Part shown: positions 18,801 through 26,435 of the stretch, in pieces | How positions within the stretch are numbered: the stretch's first letter is position 1 | Layout of the letters: each line of letters begins with the position of its first letter | From: SYOC01 sp964441775 | GTDB lineage: Bacteria; Desulfobacterota; Binatia; Bin18 | NCBI GenBank assembly: GCA_964441775.1 | Contig: CAYTVL010000004.1 | Location: forward strand, 124,001-188,000 | Reading direction: 5' to 3' | DNA: 64,000 nucleotides | Program-made: the position numbers and the translations under genes | The notes under the pieces: model-generated | What the model saw: the letters and a program-made list of their open reading frames with translations, nothing else | What the model was told of the DNA's origin: nothing | The model's database searches: none

Positions 18801-19360
18801 TTGCGATCGTGAAGAGTGAACGGAGGGAAGAAGGATTGCACTCTATTTTAGAGGGGAGACAAATTCATAAGACTCTGGGAACGGCTGGAGGTCGGTCAGT
18901 CGGACTCGCGTTTCTCTTGGAGGCGTACGTAGAACTGGGCCACATTGAGGAAGGATTGAACCTTGTAGAAAACTGGATCGTTACTGCTGAGGCTAACGAC
19001 GACCACCAATCTGAAGCCGAACTGTATCGTCTCAAAGGCGAGCTGACGCTGCAAAAAGAGTTCGACGTTCAAGGTTCCACGTTCAAAGTCGAAAATCCGC
19101 AATCCGCGTTCCACAATCAGCAATTGGAGACGGAGGCTGAGGCGTGTTTTCTGAAAGCAATTGAGATCGCTCAGAAGCAGCAGGCCAAATCCTGGGAACT
19201 GCGGGCGTCAACCAGCCTCGCGCGACTGTGGCGGCGGCAAGGCAAGCAAGCCGAAGCGCATAATCTGTTAGCGAATGTCTACAACTGGTTTACCGAAGGG
19301 TTTGATACAAAGGACTTGCAGGAAGCGAAGGCGTTGTTGGAAGAATTGTCCACAACGTGA
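15890..19360 (+). CDS. class III nucleotidyl cyclase - AAA/STAND ATPase - TPR regulatory protein
   Basis: A 1156-residue multidomain protein. Residues 1-62 are a small charged helical domain; 63-92 are a repeat-rich linker; about 93-275 is a class III cyclase domain; about 295-560 is an ATPase module with the P-loop GEPGIGKSRL and a Walker B-like VVWEDVHWADPSS; the remainder is helical TPR-type repeats. The cyclase keeps the metal Asps (D103 in FVDLVGS, D147 in LGDGVLAYF) and the N/R pair in PNVAARI, but the adenine-selecting Lys/Asp positions read Gln143 (PQHLGDG) and Leu (LALGE), so activity and substrate are uncertain. Such fusions act as signal-responsive regulators in the cytosol. Its stop overlaps the start of the HEPN gene (GTGA), coupling their translation. 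Confidence 0.85.
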   Translation: MTFDEILAQIQDLLQREQRISYRGLKRRFDLDDEYLEDLKEELIGAKRLAVDEDGRFLVWTGDSRSRVQRLELATKEPALSPQTLDPRPAAAERRQLTVMFVDLVGSTALSAQLDPEDYHAVVQQYHQTCDAVIQRYGGFVPQHLGDGVLAYFGYPTAHEDDAQQAVRAGMEIIQALQSRARQQAARAPLPHGRGSEALPVRIGIHTGLVVVGDIGAPGRVEQLALGETPNVAARIQGLTEPNTVMVSAVTHQLVKDTFECQPFGSHLVKGLDTPIAVYHVQSERHQVSPLAGRGTLTPLIGRDQEVGLLIDRWEQTKEGRGQVVLLSGEPGIGKSRLAYRLREQVTSEGSLLFEARCSPYYQQSALYPLIDVWQRTLLFTRQDTDAEKIAKLEQALVLYEMPETLPFFTALLSLPTLTTSSPLTLTPQKQKERTLQALLQSLLAQAERQATAVVWEDVHWADPSSLEFLSLLIEQIPTTKLLLVLTFRPEFTPPWPPRSHLSHLMLNRLGQKQVEAMIAEVAAGTPLPAEMFERIRVKTDGVPLFVEELTKSVIEAGDQETGNGEQRERTVRTLAIPATLQDTLMARLDRLSDARPVAQLGATLGREFSYELLHAVSPLNAAELQTALSKLVEAEILYQRGTGDHARYFFKHALIQDTAYQSLLKSIRQRYHTQIAQALEERFADTKETQPELLAHHYTEAGLIEQAIPYWQWAGQKAAERLANQEAIRHLTKGLELLKTLPNTLEHLQQELTLRMTTGAPLIATKGYTAEEVRQVYDRVRELCKHLGNTPQLFPSLWGLALYYTNTGDNCTSYELAQECLQIAQREQDSTLLLLAHSLLGGVSHWFGQFVESQFHLKRAIEVYDLSQHRSLAMRYGIDPNVVSLGYASLNSWLLGYPEQSRTKAYETLAAAQKLEHPFCHAFALSYVSLIHLLRREDAFAYQAATRLLTLAREQAFQHYIGFGTLFQGFAIVKSERREEGLHSILEGRQIHKTLGTAGGRSVGLAFLLEAYVELGHIEEGLNLVENWIVTAEANDDHQSEAELYRLKGELTLQKEFDVQGSTFKVENPQSAFHNQQLETEAEACFLKAIEIAQKQQAKSWELRASTSLARLWRRQGKQAEAHNLLANVYNWFTEGFDTKDLQEAKALLEELSTT
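16081..16157. repeat. inverted repeat inside coding sequence (linker of cyclase-ATPase)
   Basis: CAGGTCTAGGGTC at 16081-16093 is exactly complementary to GACCCTAGACCTG at 16145-16157, within codons 64-90 of the 15890 gene. It falls in the non-conserved linker just before the cyclase domain. This kind of TCTAGACCCTAGACC text is usual for dispersed intergenic repeats, so a repeat element seems to have been absorbed in frame. Confidence 0.6.
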
Positions 19361-19749
19361 AAGCTATGGGCTGGCGCGCGTACCTGGCAAAGGCCAGGAA
19401 GAATTTACAGACTGCTCGAAGCGCCTATGAGCAAGGAGATTTTGACTTCTGTGCGAGTCGCGCCTATTTTGCTGTCTTTCAGGTCGAGATTGCTGCCCTT
19501 ATTCAATTGACGGAATTTCGCCAAGACCGCTGGGGCCATGATCGCGTACAAGAGGAGTTTAATCGCCGACTGATTCGCGCTCGCAAGTTGTTTCCAGCTT
19601 CTTTTCGTTTCATTCACAACGACCTCATTGGAAGAAGACATATTGCAGACTATAAAGATCAACATATCAGCAAGCGGACGGCGGAACGTTGTCTACAGCA
19701 CGCAACGGAGATGGTAACAATCATTGCAGGAGTCTTGGAAAAGCCATGA
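19357..19749 (+). CDS. HEPN domain protein (UPF0332-like)
   Basis: A 130-residue all-helical HEPN protein. The key segments are CASRAYFAVFQVEIAALIQL near residues 31-52, GHDRVQEEFNRRL, and RRHIADYKDQHIS, matching the SRAYYAMFH and RxxADY blocks of the UPF0332 group. HEPN proteins are often RNases or toxins paired with MNT nucleotidyltransferase antitoxins; no MNT gene is here. The GTG at 19357 overlaps the cyclase stop by four bases; an ATG at 19366 is the alternative start. The gene's stop overlaps the next start (ATGA). This places the HEPN protein in one coupled unit with a large cyclase-ATPase. Confidence 0.75.
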   Translation: MKAMGWRAYLAKARKNLQTARSAYEQGDFDFCASRAYFAVFQVEIAALIQLTEFRQDRWGHDRVQEEFNRRLIRARKLFPASFRFIHNDLIGRRHIADYKDQHISKRTAERCLQHATEMVTIIAGVLEKP

Positions 19750-20024
19750 GAACACATGTCACTCTAGCAGCGGATGCAAAGACCCTCGACGCCTTAGCTA
19801 GGTTCTTAGGTGAACTCGAAAAGCTCAGTCCCGAACCTTTTGTTCCTCCCAAAGCTGTCCAAGGCGAAGATAATGTCGTCTACGTAGAGGCAGGGTATAA
19901 AACCGAAGAGGACACGTTCGTAGTTGGGGACCAAATGGCTAAGGTTGGCGCTGATATCGTGGAGGAAACAGGCGTGTTAGTGGCCCTGGCGCCGTTCGTA
20001 GCTGACGACGCGGAACAGTCTTAA
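19746..20024 (+). CDS. small protein of unknown function coupled to HEPN gene
   Basis: I do not recognise this 92-residue protein. It starts MRTHVTLAADAKTLDALARFLGELEKLSPEPFVPP and is acidic, with a probable beta-strand region VVYVEAGYKTEEDTFVVGDQ and no membrane segment or cysteine. The ATG at 19746 overlaps the HEPN stop by four bases, so it is very probably made together with the HEPN protein; a longer frame start at 19689 lies inside the HEPN gene and is unlikely. By position it could be an antitoxin or regulator of the HEPN protein, but that is inference only. Confidence 0.65.
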   Translation: MRTHVTLAADAKTLDALARFLGELEKLSPEPFVPPKAVQGEDNVVYVEAGYKTEEDTFVVGDQMAKVGADIVEETGVLVALAPFVADDAEQS

Positions 20025-20048
20025 CAGCTTCAAAAGAAGGAGGAGACT

Positions 20049-20924
20049 ATGAAACTTGTGACATTCACGCAGGGCGGTTCGACGCGCATCGGCGTTTTGG
20101 TTGGGGATGCGATTGTTGACTTGGCTGCAGCCGTGCCTGATCTTCCCCGCGAAATGTGCGCGTTTTTGGCGGCTGGCGCTCCCGCCTTGGAGGCGGCCAA
20201 GCGAGCAACCAGCAATGCTTTTGCACGGGTGGCGCTGAAAGACGTGCGATTGGAAGCGCCAATTCTGCGCCCGCCGAAAATCCTGGCCGTGGGCCTTAAC
20301 TACAAGGATCACATCGCGGAGACGGGCAGTAAAACCCCCGAGGTGCCCATGATCTTCAACAAACAGTCCACCGCCGTCAACAGACCGAATGGAGACATCC
20401 ATCTCCCACGCGCCTCCGAACAACTCGATTATGAAGGCGAGTTCGCCGTGGTGATTGGACGCTATTGCCGCCACGTGCCCAAGAATCGCGCACGTGAGGT
20501 TATCGCCGGCTATACGATCGCCAATGACGTGAGTGTGCGAGATTGGCAGCGGCGCGTGCCAACCTTCACGATGGGTAAGTCATGGGACACGCACTGTCCG
20601 TTAGGTCCGTGCATCACCACGGCGGATGAAGTTGGCGACCCCCACACACTCGACCTGAAAACGTGGGTCAATGGCGAGCTACGGCAAAGCTCTAACACAG
20701 GCCAATTGCTCTTCAATTGTTTCGACTTAGTCGAGCATCTCTCCACGGCCTTCACATTGGAGCCGGGCGATGTCATTTCCACCGGCACTCCCGGCGGCGT
20801 GGCGGCGGCGATGAAGCCGCCCAAGTGGTTGAAACCTGGCGACGTGGTGAAGATCGCCATCGACAAGCTCGGCGAGATTGAGAATCGCGTTATTGCCGAG
20901 CCGGAAAATACGCCGCGTATCTAG
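20049..20924 (+). CDS. fumarylacetoacetate hydrolase family protein
   Basis: A 291-residue FAH-superfamily enzyme. It has ILAVGLNYKDHIAETG, FNKQSTAVNRP, the metal ligands in LDYEGEFAVVIGRYC (Glu-x-Glu) and ANDVSVRDWQ (Asp), and STGTPGGVAAAMKPP, all diagnostic. The N-terminal 70 residues are the usual less conserved domain. Members cleave C-C bonds of acylpyruvates, hydrate 2-oxopent-4-enoate or decarboxylate oxaloacetate in the lower part of aromatic ring catabolism. AAGGAGGAGA sits before the ATG. It converges with the SDR gene at 20931. It fits with the nearby dioxygenase and amidohydrolases but the exact substrate is undetermined. Confidence 0.9.
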   Translation: MKLVTFTQGGSTRIGVLVGDAIVDLAAAVPDLPREMCAFLAAGAPALEAAKRATSNAFARVALKDVRLEAPILRPPKILAVGLNYKDHIAETGSKTPEVPMIFNKQSTAVNRPNGDIHLPRASEQLDYEGEFAVVIGRYCRHVPKNRAREVIAGYTIANDVSVRDWQRRVPTFTMGKSWDTHCPLGPCITTADEVGDPHTLDLKTWVNGELRQSSNTGQLLFNCFDLVEHLSTAFTLEPGDVISTGTPGGVAAAMKPPKWLKPGDVVKIAIDKLGEIENRVIAEPENTPRI

Positions 20925-20930
20925 AACACG

Positions 20931-21731
20931 CTACGACGGACTCAAGGCGCCGCCGTTGTTCTGAATGGTGAATCCGCCATCCACAACCAACGTGGCGCCG
21001 TTAATGTACGACGCGGCGGGCAGCACCAGACTGAGCGTCGCGTGCGCCACTTCTTCAGGGTCGCCGTAGCGTTTGAGCGGCACCCGACGGCGCGCAAAGG
21101 TTTCCTTGGCTTTATCGGGGATCGGGGCGGTCAAGGCGGTATGGATCGCGCCCGGACAGATGCAGTTCACCGTTACGCCTTGATTTCCCAACTCGACGGC
21201 GAGGGAGCGGGTCAGCCCGACCACGCCGTGTTTCGCCGCAGTGTAAGGACTGCTGTACGCGCTGCCGCCCACGCCTTCGGTTGAAGCGATGTTAACGATG
21301 CGCCCGGCGCTGTTCTTCGACAGATAGGGCAAAGCGGCGCGAATGAGCCGGTGATGGGCCGCCAAATTAATCGTAAAGCAGCGTTCCCATACCTCTTCAT
21401 AACGACTGCTTTGAATGCGGCTTGACGCATCAATACCGGCATTATTGATAAGAATGTCGAGCCCGCCAAAATGCTCAGCGATGTCGATGACGGTCGGCGC
21501 GATCTTCTCACTCTGCATGAGATCCAGCACCCACCCTTTGGCCGTTCCTCCAGCTTCAGCGATCTCTCGTACGACCGCATCCACTCCCTCGCCGTTGCGA
21601 TCCAACACAGCAACCTTGGCGCCTTCATCAGCAAAGAGATACGCCGTAGCGCGGCCCATGCCGCTCGCGGCCCCAGTGACTAAGGCAACCTTGCCAGCAA
21701 TAGAGCGGTTTAATTTTGTTAAGCGTGTCAT
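20931..21731 (-). CDS. short-chain dehydrogenase/reductase (SDR)
   Basis: A 266-residue classical SDR. The Rossmann motif TGAASGMGRA is near residue 20, followed by NNAGID, the catalytic Ser in IVNIAST, and Tyr/Lys in YSSPYTAAKHG, ending with the usual SYINGATLVVDGGF. An acidic Asp (VAVLDRN) at the end of beta-2 points to NAD rather than NADP. It would oxidise or reduce a secondary alcohol or ketone. A GTG at 21752 opens the same frame, but the ATG at 21731 is favoured because AGAGGGGG lies just upstream. It converges with the FAH gene with only 6 bases between them. Confidence 0.88.
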   Translation of the reverse strand: MTRLTKLNRSIAGKVALVTGAASGMGRATAYLFADEGAKVAVLDRNGEGVDAVVREIAEAGGTAKGWVLDLMQSEKIAPTVIDIAEHFGGLDILINNAGIDASSRIQSSRYEEVWERCFTINLAAHHRLIRAALPYLSKNSAGRIVNIASTEGVGGSAYSSPYTAAKHGVVGLTRSLAVELGNQGVTVNCICPGAIHTALTAPIPDKAKETFARRRVPLKRYGDPEEVAHATLSLVLPAASYINGATLVVDGGFTIQNNGGALSPS

Positions 21732-21880
21732 AGAGTCATACCCCCTCTTCACTCAGCGCAGATTTTTCTCTTACTCTCATAGATTGCTCAGCCCTCAACT
21801 GAAACCGCCCCCCAGAGCAGGAAGTGACAAGCAAAGCCTCCGTGTGTACACTATGTCGCCCACACGAAAAGGGGGAAATC

Positions 21881-22588
21881 ATGCGCGCCCTTCTCTTCCT
21901 CGTCATCCTCTTCCTCGACTGGTCGCATAGCTCAGCAGTTGCACGGGGCGATGTTTTCGAAGCTGCCTATGCTCGTGCAAAGACAGGGGACGCTGAAGCG
22001 CAGTTTACCCTCGGCGCTCTGTACTTTCTTGGCAAGGACGCGCCACGTAATGACGCCGAAGCGGCGGCCTGGTTTCGCAAGGCCGCCGATCAAGGCTACG
22101 CACCAGCCCAGCACAATCTCGCCGTGCTGTATAATCTAGGAAGGGGCGTGCCGCAGAATTACACGATGGCCGCGACTTGGTTTCGCAAGGCCGCCAGTCA
22201 AGGCGACTCTTCAGCTCAAGGCAATCTTGGCGTCATGTATTACTATGGTAAAGGCGTTTTACAAGATTACGCCGCCGCCGCTTTTTGGTTTCGCAAAGCC
22301 GTCGTCCAAGGCGACACCTCAGTCCCCAATGAATTTTTCCCCGTGCCTGTCTCCTCAGCGAAATATCATCTTGGCGAAATGTACTATTACGGCCACGGCG
22401 CGCCGCGCGATTATCTTGCCGCCTATATGTGGTTTGCCCTCGCCGCCGCGCACGACGAATCTGTCAACCTTATCCCTTCCGGTCTTTCTCCAGAAATACG
22501 CCGCGAACTTGAACGCAACTTGACCTCTGAGCAGATCACGAAAGCGCAACGTTTAGCGCGTCATTGGTTGAAGGCGCACGCGAAGTAG
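21881..22588 (+). CDS. exported Sel1-repeat protein
   Basis: A 235-residue protein with a Sec-type signal (MRALLFLVILFLDWSHSSAVARG, cleavage near residue 20-22) followed by four to five Sel1-like repeats of about 36 residues, seen as AAAWFRKAADQGYAPAQHNLAVLY, AATWFRKAASQGDSSAQGNLGVMY and AAFWFRKAVVQGD. These alpha/alpha solenoids mediate protein-protein contacts, often in the periplasm. The ATG at 21881 is preferred to the longer frame because GGGGGAAATC precedes it and the signal peptide then lies at the very start. It is monocistronic and convergent with the MFS gene; its partner is unknown. Confidence 0.85.
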   Translation: MRALLFLVILFLDWSHSSAVARGDVFEAAYARAKTGDAEAQFTLGALYFLGKDAPRNDAEAAAWFRKAADQGYAPAQHNLAVLYNLGRGVPQNYTMAATWFRKAASQGDSSAQGNLGVMYYYGKGVLQDYAAAAFWFRKAVVQGDTSVPNEFFPVPVSSAKYHLGEMYYYGHGAPRDYLAAYMWFALAAAHDESVNLIPSGLSPEIRRELERNLTSEQITKAQRLARHWLKAHAK

Positions 22589-22603
22589 TCTGCCCGGGAA
22601 GGT

Positions 22604-23935
22604 TCACGACGTCCCTTCCTCGACAAGGAAGGACACTTCTTCGCTCAGGTCGAGACTGCGCTCAGGATCAATGCCGAGCCACAGAAAGGCGCCCGCGAAC
22701 GCCAGGATTGCATCCGCGTAGAACGCGCTCTCCCAACCGAAACGGTGAGCCAGGATCGGCGTGAGCGTGGGAGCAATGGCGCCGCCCAAATGAATGCCCA
22801 TGTTCACAAAGCCAGTCACAGTGCCCGCATACACGGCGGCGAGGTCAATGACGGTCGCAAAGATTACGCTAGAGGAGAAAAACAAAGAACCGCCCCCGAT
22901 GGAAAGAAGCAACACCGCGAGATACGGATTCGACGCCCCCGCACCAATGCAAATGGCGCTCCCACTGAGAAGCAGACCACAGCCGCCAACGCCACAGCGT
23001 CCCACTCTTTTCCCGAACCGCTGACACAGGCGATCAGACAGCCAGCCTCCAATCGGAGCCGCCGCCGCGCCAATCGCAAAGGGTCCGGACGCATACACGC
23101 CGCCGCTCAACGCCGAGAATCCACGCACGTTGACCAAGTACAAATAGAACCAGGACACGAAAGTGTAGAGAATATACCCGCCGATAAAAGTGGCGACGGT
23201 CAGCAGCCACAAGTCAATTCTTCGGCCTAAAATCGCCCGCCACGGGACCGGTCCAAGCACTGAGCCCTGGGGAGAGGAAGACGCCTCCGCCCGCGTAATG
23301 TATTGCAGTTCGGCAGCATTGACCCAAGAATGTTCTTCGGGCCGGTCGGTCACAAACCAGTACCACAGCAACGCGGCGAAAATTCCCACCACGCCCGCTA
23401 GGTAAAAGGTCATGCGCCAGCCGAACGTCACCATGATCCACGCCACCAATGGCGGAGTGACAGCCGCTCCAAATGAATTACCACTCAAGACGAAACCGAG
23501 CGCCAGCCCGCGCTCTTGCGGCGCTACCCAGTTGGTCACAACGCGGTTGTAGTTGGGCACCCCCGCCCCTTCTCCCAAACTGAACAATACGCGCACCACC
23601 ACAAAGGAGCCCACCACGCCGATCAATGATGCGAGCAGCCAATCGCCGGCAAAAGCAGTCAACACCGTAAAAAGAGACCACCAGAACACGGCGCAGGCAA
23701 GCACGCGCTTGGGGCCGAAACGGTCGCCTAACCAGCCCCCAGGAATCTGAAAGAGCGCATAGCCTACTAGAAATGCGCTGAAAATCCACCCGATTTGCAC
23801 CTCGTTGAGGTGGTACTCGGGCATGATGTATTTCGCCGCGATCGAGATGCTAACCCGGTCAATGACCATGAGCATGTAGACGCAAAATACCAAAGCCACG
23901 ATCAGCCAACGGGTGCGGCTGGGAGTATCAATCAT
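22604..23935 (-). CDS. MFS transporter, anion:cation symporter (ACS)-like
   Basis: A 443-residue, 12-helix major facilitator. The loop between helices 2 and 3 carries GGWLGDRFGPKRVLA (motif A), helix 1 has VIDRVSISIAAKYI, and helix 4-5 region contains LGEGAGVPNYNRVVTNWVAPQERG, typical of the ACS family, which takes up organic acids such as phthalate, glucarate or hexuronates. The protein is in the inner membrane. Two relatives of the same family lie at 42023 and 53545, suggesting uptake of several catabolic substrates. It is alone on its strand here. Confidence 0.88.
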   Translation of the reverse strand: MIDTPSRTRWLIVALVFCVYMLMVIDRVSISIAAKYIMPEYHLNEVQIGWIFSAFLVGYALFQIPGGWLGDRFGPKRVLACAVFWWSLFTVLTAFAGDWLLASLIGVVGSFVVVRVLFSLGEGAGVPNYNRVVTNWVAPQERGLALGFVLSGNSFGAAVTPPLVAWIMVTFGWRMTFYLAGVVGIFAALLWYWFVTDRPEEHSWVNAAELQYITRAEASSSPQGSVLGPVPWRAILGRRIDLWLLTVATFIGGYILYTFVSWFYLYLVNVRGFSALSGGVYASGPFAIGAAAAPIGGWLSDRLCQRFGKRVGRCGVGGCGLLLSGSAICIGAGASNPYLAVLLLSIGGGSLFFSSSVIFATVIDLAAVYAGTVTGFVNMGIHLGGAIAPTLTPILAHRFGWESAFYADAILAFAGAFLWLGIDPERSLDLSEEVSFLVEEGTS

Positions 23936-24031
23936 CGTGAGGAAGTTCCTAGATAGTCAGGTCACCTCATAAGCCGAAGCGTCTCTGCTGTCAAGAAAAA
24001 TACCGTAATTCATCAGGCGCCCAACAGGAAT

Positions 24032-24061
24032 TTGACAGGCGGCGGTCCCTCGGCGTAAGGA
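24032..24061 (+). promoter_or_regulatory. conserved upstream element TTGACA-N18-TAAGGA
   Basis: TTGACA at 24032-24037 and TAAGGA at 24056-24061, 18 bases apart, end 6 bases before the GTG start. The same arrangement precedes the paralogue at 38873 and the remnant at 31958. It may be a -35/-10 pair or a conserved translation leader; the second block also acts as the Shine-Dalgarno. Confidence 0.4.
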
Positions 24062-24067
24062 GAAGAA

Positions 24068-25405
24068 GTGGAAAAGAGCAACCCGATAAATCAAGGCGAG
24101 CAGCGTCGCCTTGCCGCTATCATGTTCACCGACATCGTGGGCTTCAGCCGCCAGATGGGCGTGGATGAAAGCCGCACGTTGCGATTGTTAGCCCTCCATA
24201 ACCAAATCATTCAGCACGCGGCCACTGCGCATCACGGCGCGGTGATTAAGACCATCGGCGATGCGTTCCTCGTTGATTTTCCGTCTGTGGTCCACGCTGT
24301 CCAATGCGCGCAACAGATCCACGCTCAGTTCAAGGCGCACAACACGGACAAGGAGAGCACCGAGCAGATTCACGTCCGCATAGGGATTCATCTCGGCGAC
24401 ATCGTGCAACAGAATGGCGACGTCTTTGGCGACGGTGTCAACGTGGCTTCACGACTGCAAGGGCTGGCCGAGCCGGACACCATTTGCATCTCACAGAAAG
24501 TCTACGAAGAGGTTGCATCCAAACTGACTCTCAGCGCGGTCGTTCCCTTGGGAAGACCCAAACTCAAAAATATTGCCCAGCGTCAGAACGTCTACCTGCT
24601 CTTGTCCGAAGCCCCCGCCGGGCTCCGTCAACGTTTACAAGTGCAACGTCTCAAGCTCTCCCGACAAATTGGCTTTGTGCCCCGCATGACGATGGTGGTG
24701 CTGACGCTGCTTGTGGCAGGACTTATGACCGACAGGTATCTCCTTCGTCCTCCACTTAGCACTCAGGACTCAGCACTCAGGACTCAGGAGGCGAAGCCGC
24801 CGTTGCCTTTGCCAGACAAACCCTCCATTACTATCATGCCCTTTGTTAACATGAGCAACGACCCCGAGCAAGAGTATTTTAGTGACGGCATCACCGAGGA
24901 CATCACGTCGAGTCTCTCCAAAATATCGAGCCTGTTCGTCCTCGCGCGCAACTCGGCGTTTTCTTACAAAGGCAAGTCGCCCAAAGTGCAGGACGTCAGC
25001 CGTGAGATGGGGGTACGATATGTCCTGGAGGGAAGCGTGCGCAAAGCCAGAGAGCAGGTGCGAATCACCGCCCAATTGATCGACGCTACCACCGGAGAGC
25101 ACCTGTGGTCAGAACGCTTCGATCGCCCGCTCAAAGACGTCTTTGCCTTGCAAGACGAGATCGTGCAGAAGATTGTGACGACGCTCAAGCTCCAGCTTAC
25201 CTTGCAGGAGCGAGGGGTCATCGTGCGCAAGACTACAGATAACCTGGAAGCCTACGACCACCTCTTGCGTGGGGTGGAGGATTTTTTCCGCCGCACACAG
25301 GAGGCTAATCTCCAGGCGCGGCAGATGTTTGAGAAAGCCCTTGCCTTGGATCCACAGTATGCGGAAGTGTACGCGTGGCTGGGTGCGACCTACGACCTTG
25401 AGTGA
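24068..25405 (+). CDS. class III adenylate cyclase - FlgO/TolB-like protein, cut short by an in-frame TGA
   Basis: The 445 residues before the stop hold a full class III cyclase domain (about 10-175; metal Asps in FTDIVGFS and KTIGDAFLVDF, adenine-selecting Lys of IIKTIGD and Asp of DVFGDGVN, catalytic N/R in VNVASR), one transmembrane helix (about 205-225) and a FlgO/TolB-like domain (about 250-390). The frame then meets TGA at 25403, but continues in the same frame to 26434. In the intact paralogue at 38873 the codon at this point is TGG in LGATYWMEWAWGW. So it is a nonsense mutation, or a base error in the read. The truncated product could still make cAMP. Start is GTG, as in the paralogue. 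Confidence 0.8.
   Translation: MEKSNPINQGEQRRLAAIMFTDIVGFSRQMGVDESRTLRLLALHNQIIQHAATAHHGAVIKTIGDAFLVDFPSVVHAVQCAQQIHAQFKAHNTDKESTEQIHVRIGIHLGDIVQQNGDVFGDGVNVASRLQGLAEPDTICISQKVYEEVASKLTLSAVVPLGRPKLKNIAQRQNVYLLLSEAPAGLRQRLQVQRLKLSRQIGFVPRMTMVVLTLLVAGLMTDRYLLRPPLSTQDSALRTQEAKPPLPLPDKPSITIMPFVNMSNDPEQEYFSDGITEDITSSLSKISSLFVLARNSAFSYKGKSPKVQDVSREMGVRYVLEGSVRKAREQVRITAQLIDATTGEHLWSERFDRPLKDVFALQDEIVQKIVTTLKLQLTLQERGVIVRKTTDNLEAYDHLLRGVEDFFRRTQEANLQARQMFEKALALDPQYAEVYAWLGATYDLE
24759..24786 (+). repeat. 14-bp tandem repeat in cyclase linker
   Basis: GCACTCAGGACTCA occurs twice head to tail (24759-24772 and 24773-24786) inside the gene at 24068, just after its membrane helix. It encodes the low-complexity STQDSALRTQ linker. 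The paralogue at 38873 has a different linker (PTQDAPRNTPE) here, so the repeat is a local addition. Confidence 0.65.
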
Positions 25406-25408
25406 GCC

Positions 25409-26434
25409 GTGCGCTGGAGTACGGACCCCCAGACCCTAGAGCGCGCGTTGATGCTGGCGCAACAGTCCATCGCCCTGGACGACTCTTTACCTCTAGCCCA
25501 TTCGCTCTTGGGTCAGGTCTCTGCGAAGAAGCGGCAGTATGACCAAGCCATTGTCGAGGGTGAGCGGGCCATTGCCCTCAATCCCAACAATGCTGACAGC
25601 TATCAATTTCAGGCAGAGGTGCTGAACCAGGCGGGCAGGCCAGAGGAAGCCCTGCGGATGATTGAGCAGGCGATGCGGCTCAACCCTCGCTATCCGCCCG
25701 GGTACTCATTCCGACTGGGCTGGACCTATCAGTTGACCGGGCGCTATACCGAGTCGATCGCTCCGTTTAAGGAATCCATGAGCCGAAACCCCAGTCATGC
25801 ACCTGTCCCCATCCTCCTCGCTTTTAGCTACGTACAGCAGTGGGCCGCTCAACAGAGCGCCGATGCCCAGACGTTGGCGCGGGCGTTGGCGGCGGCGCAA
25901 CGGGGTCTCTCCCTCAATGACACCTTGCCTGGGGGCCATGTGACCTTGGGGTATATTTATCTGTATCAAAAGCAGTACGAGCCGGCCATAACCGAGATGG
26001 AACGGGGGATCGTCTTCGCTCCCAACGATGCTGGTGGGTATGCGGTTCTGGCTGAGACATTGAGCCGGGTGAACAGGGCGGAGGATGCCTTACGTGCAGT
26101 AGAAAAAGCTCTGCATCTTCAGTCTTCCCTTGCGTTGGATCAACACTTAAACTTCATAGGCTCTGCCTACTACTTGACCGGACAGCCCGAGGAAGCAATC
26201 GTTCCTCTGAAGCAATATCTTACTCACTATCCTAATGTTCTGGACGCTCATCTAACCCTGGCAGCAGTCTACAGCGAGTTAGGCAAAGAAGCCGAAGCCC
26301 GTGCTGAGGCATCGGAAGTGTTGCGCATCAATCCCAAGTTCTCGCTGGAAGTTCACAGAGAGCGAGTACCGATCAAAGACCCGGAGATGCTGGAGCGGCA
26401 TATCGCGGCGTTGCGCAAGGCCGGGTTGAAATAA
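25409..26434 (+). pseudogene. TPR C-terminal half of the interrupted cyclase gene
   Basis: This is the continuation, in the same reading frame, of the gene at 24068 after its TGA. It codes for about 341 residues of tetratricopeptide-like repeats (for example DPQTLERALMLAQQSIALDDSLPLAHSLLGQ and ALNPNNADSYQFQAEVLNQAGRPEEALRM) and ends RHIAALRKAGLK like the intact paralogue ending at 41227. A GTG at 25409 could restart translation, but there is no Shine-Dalgarno spaced for it. Without the stop the gene would be 788 codons, matching the 784 of the intact copy. No other lesion is visible, so the interruption is recent or artefactual. Confidence 0.75.
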
Positions 26435-26435
26435 A

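Noticed and set aside
25403..25405. TGA recoded as tryptophan or selenocysteine
   Set aside because: Many genes in the window end at TGA normally (for example bioF, bioA, the SIR2-like halves), no selenocysteine hairpin is apparent, and Trp-to-stop at a non-catalytic position is more simply a nonsense mutation.
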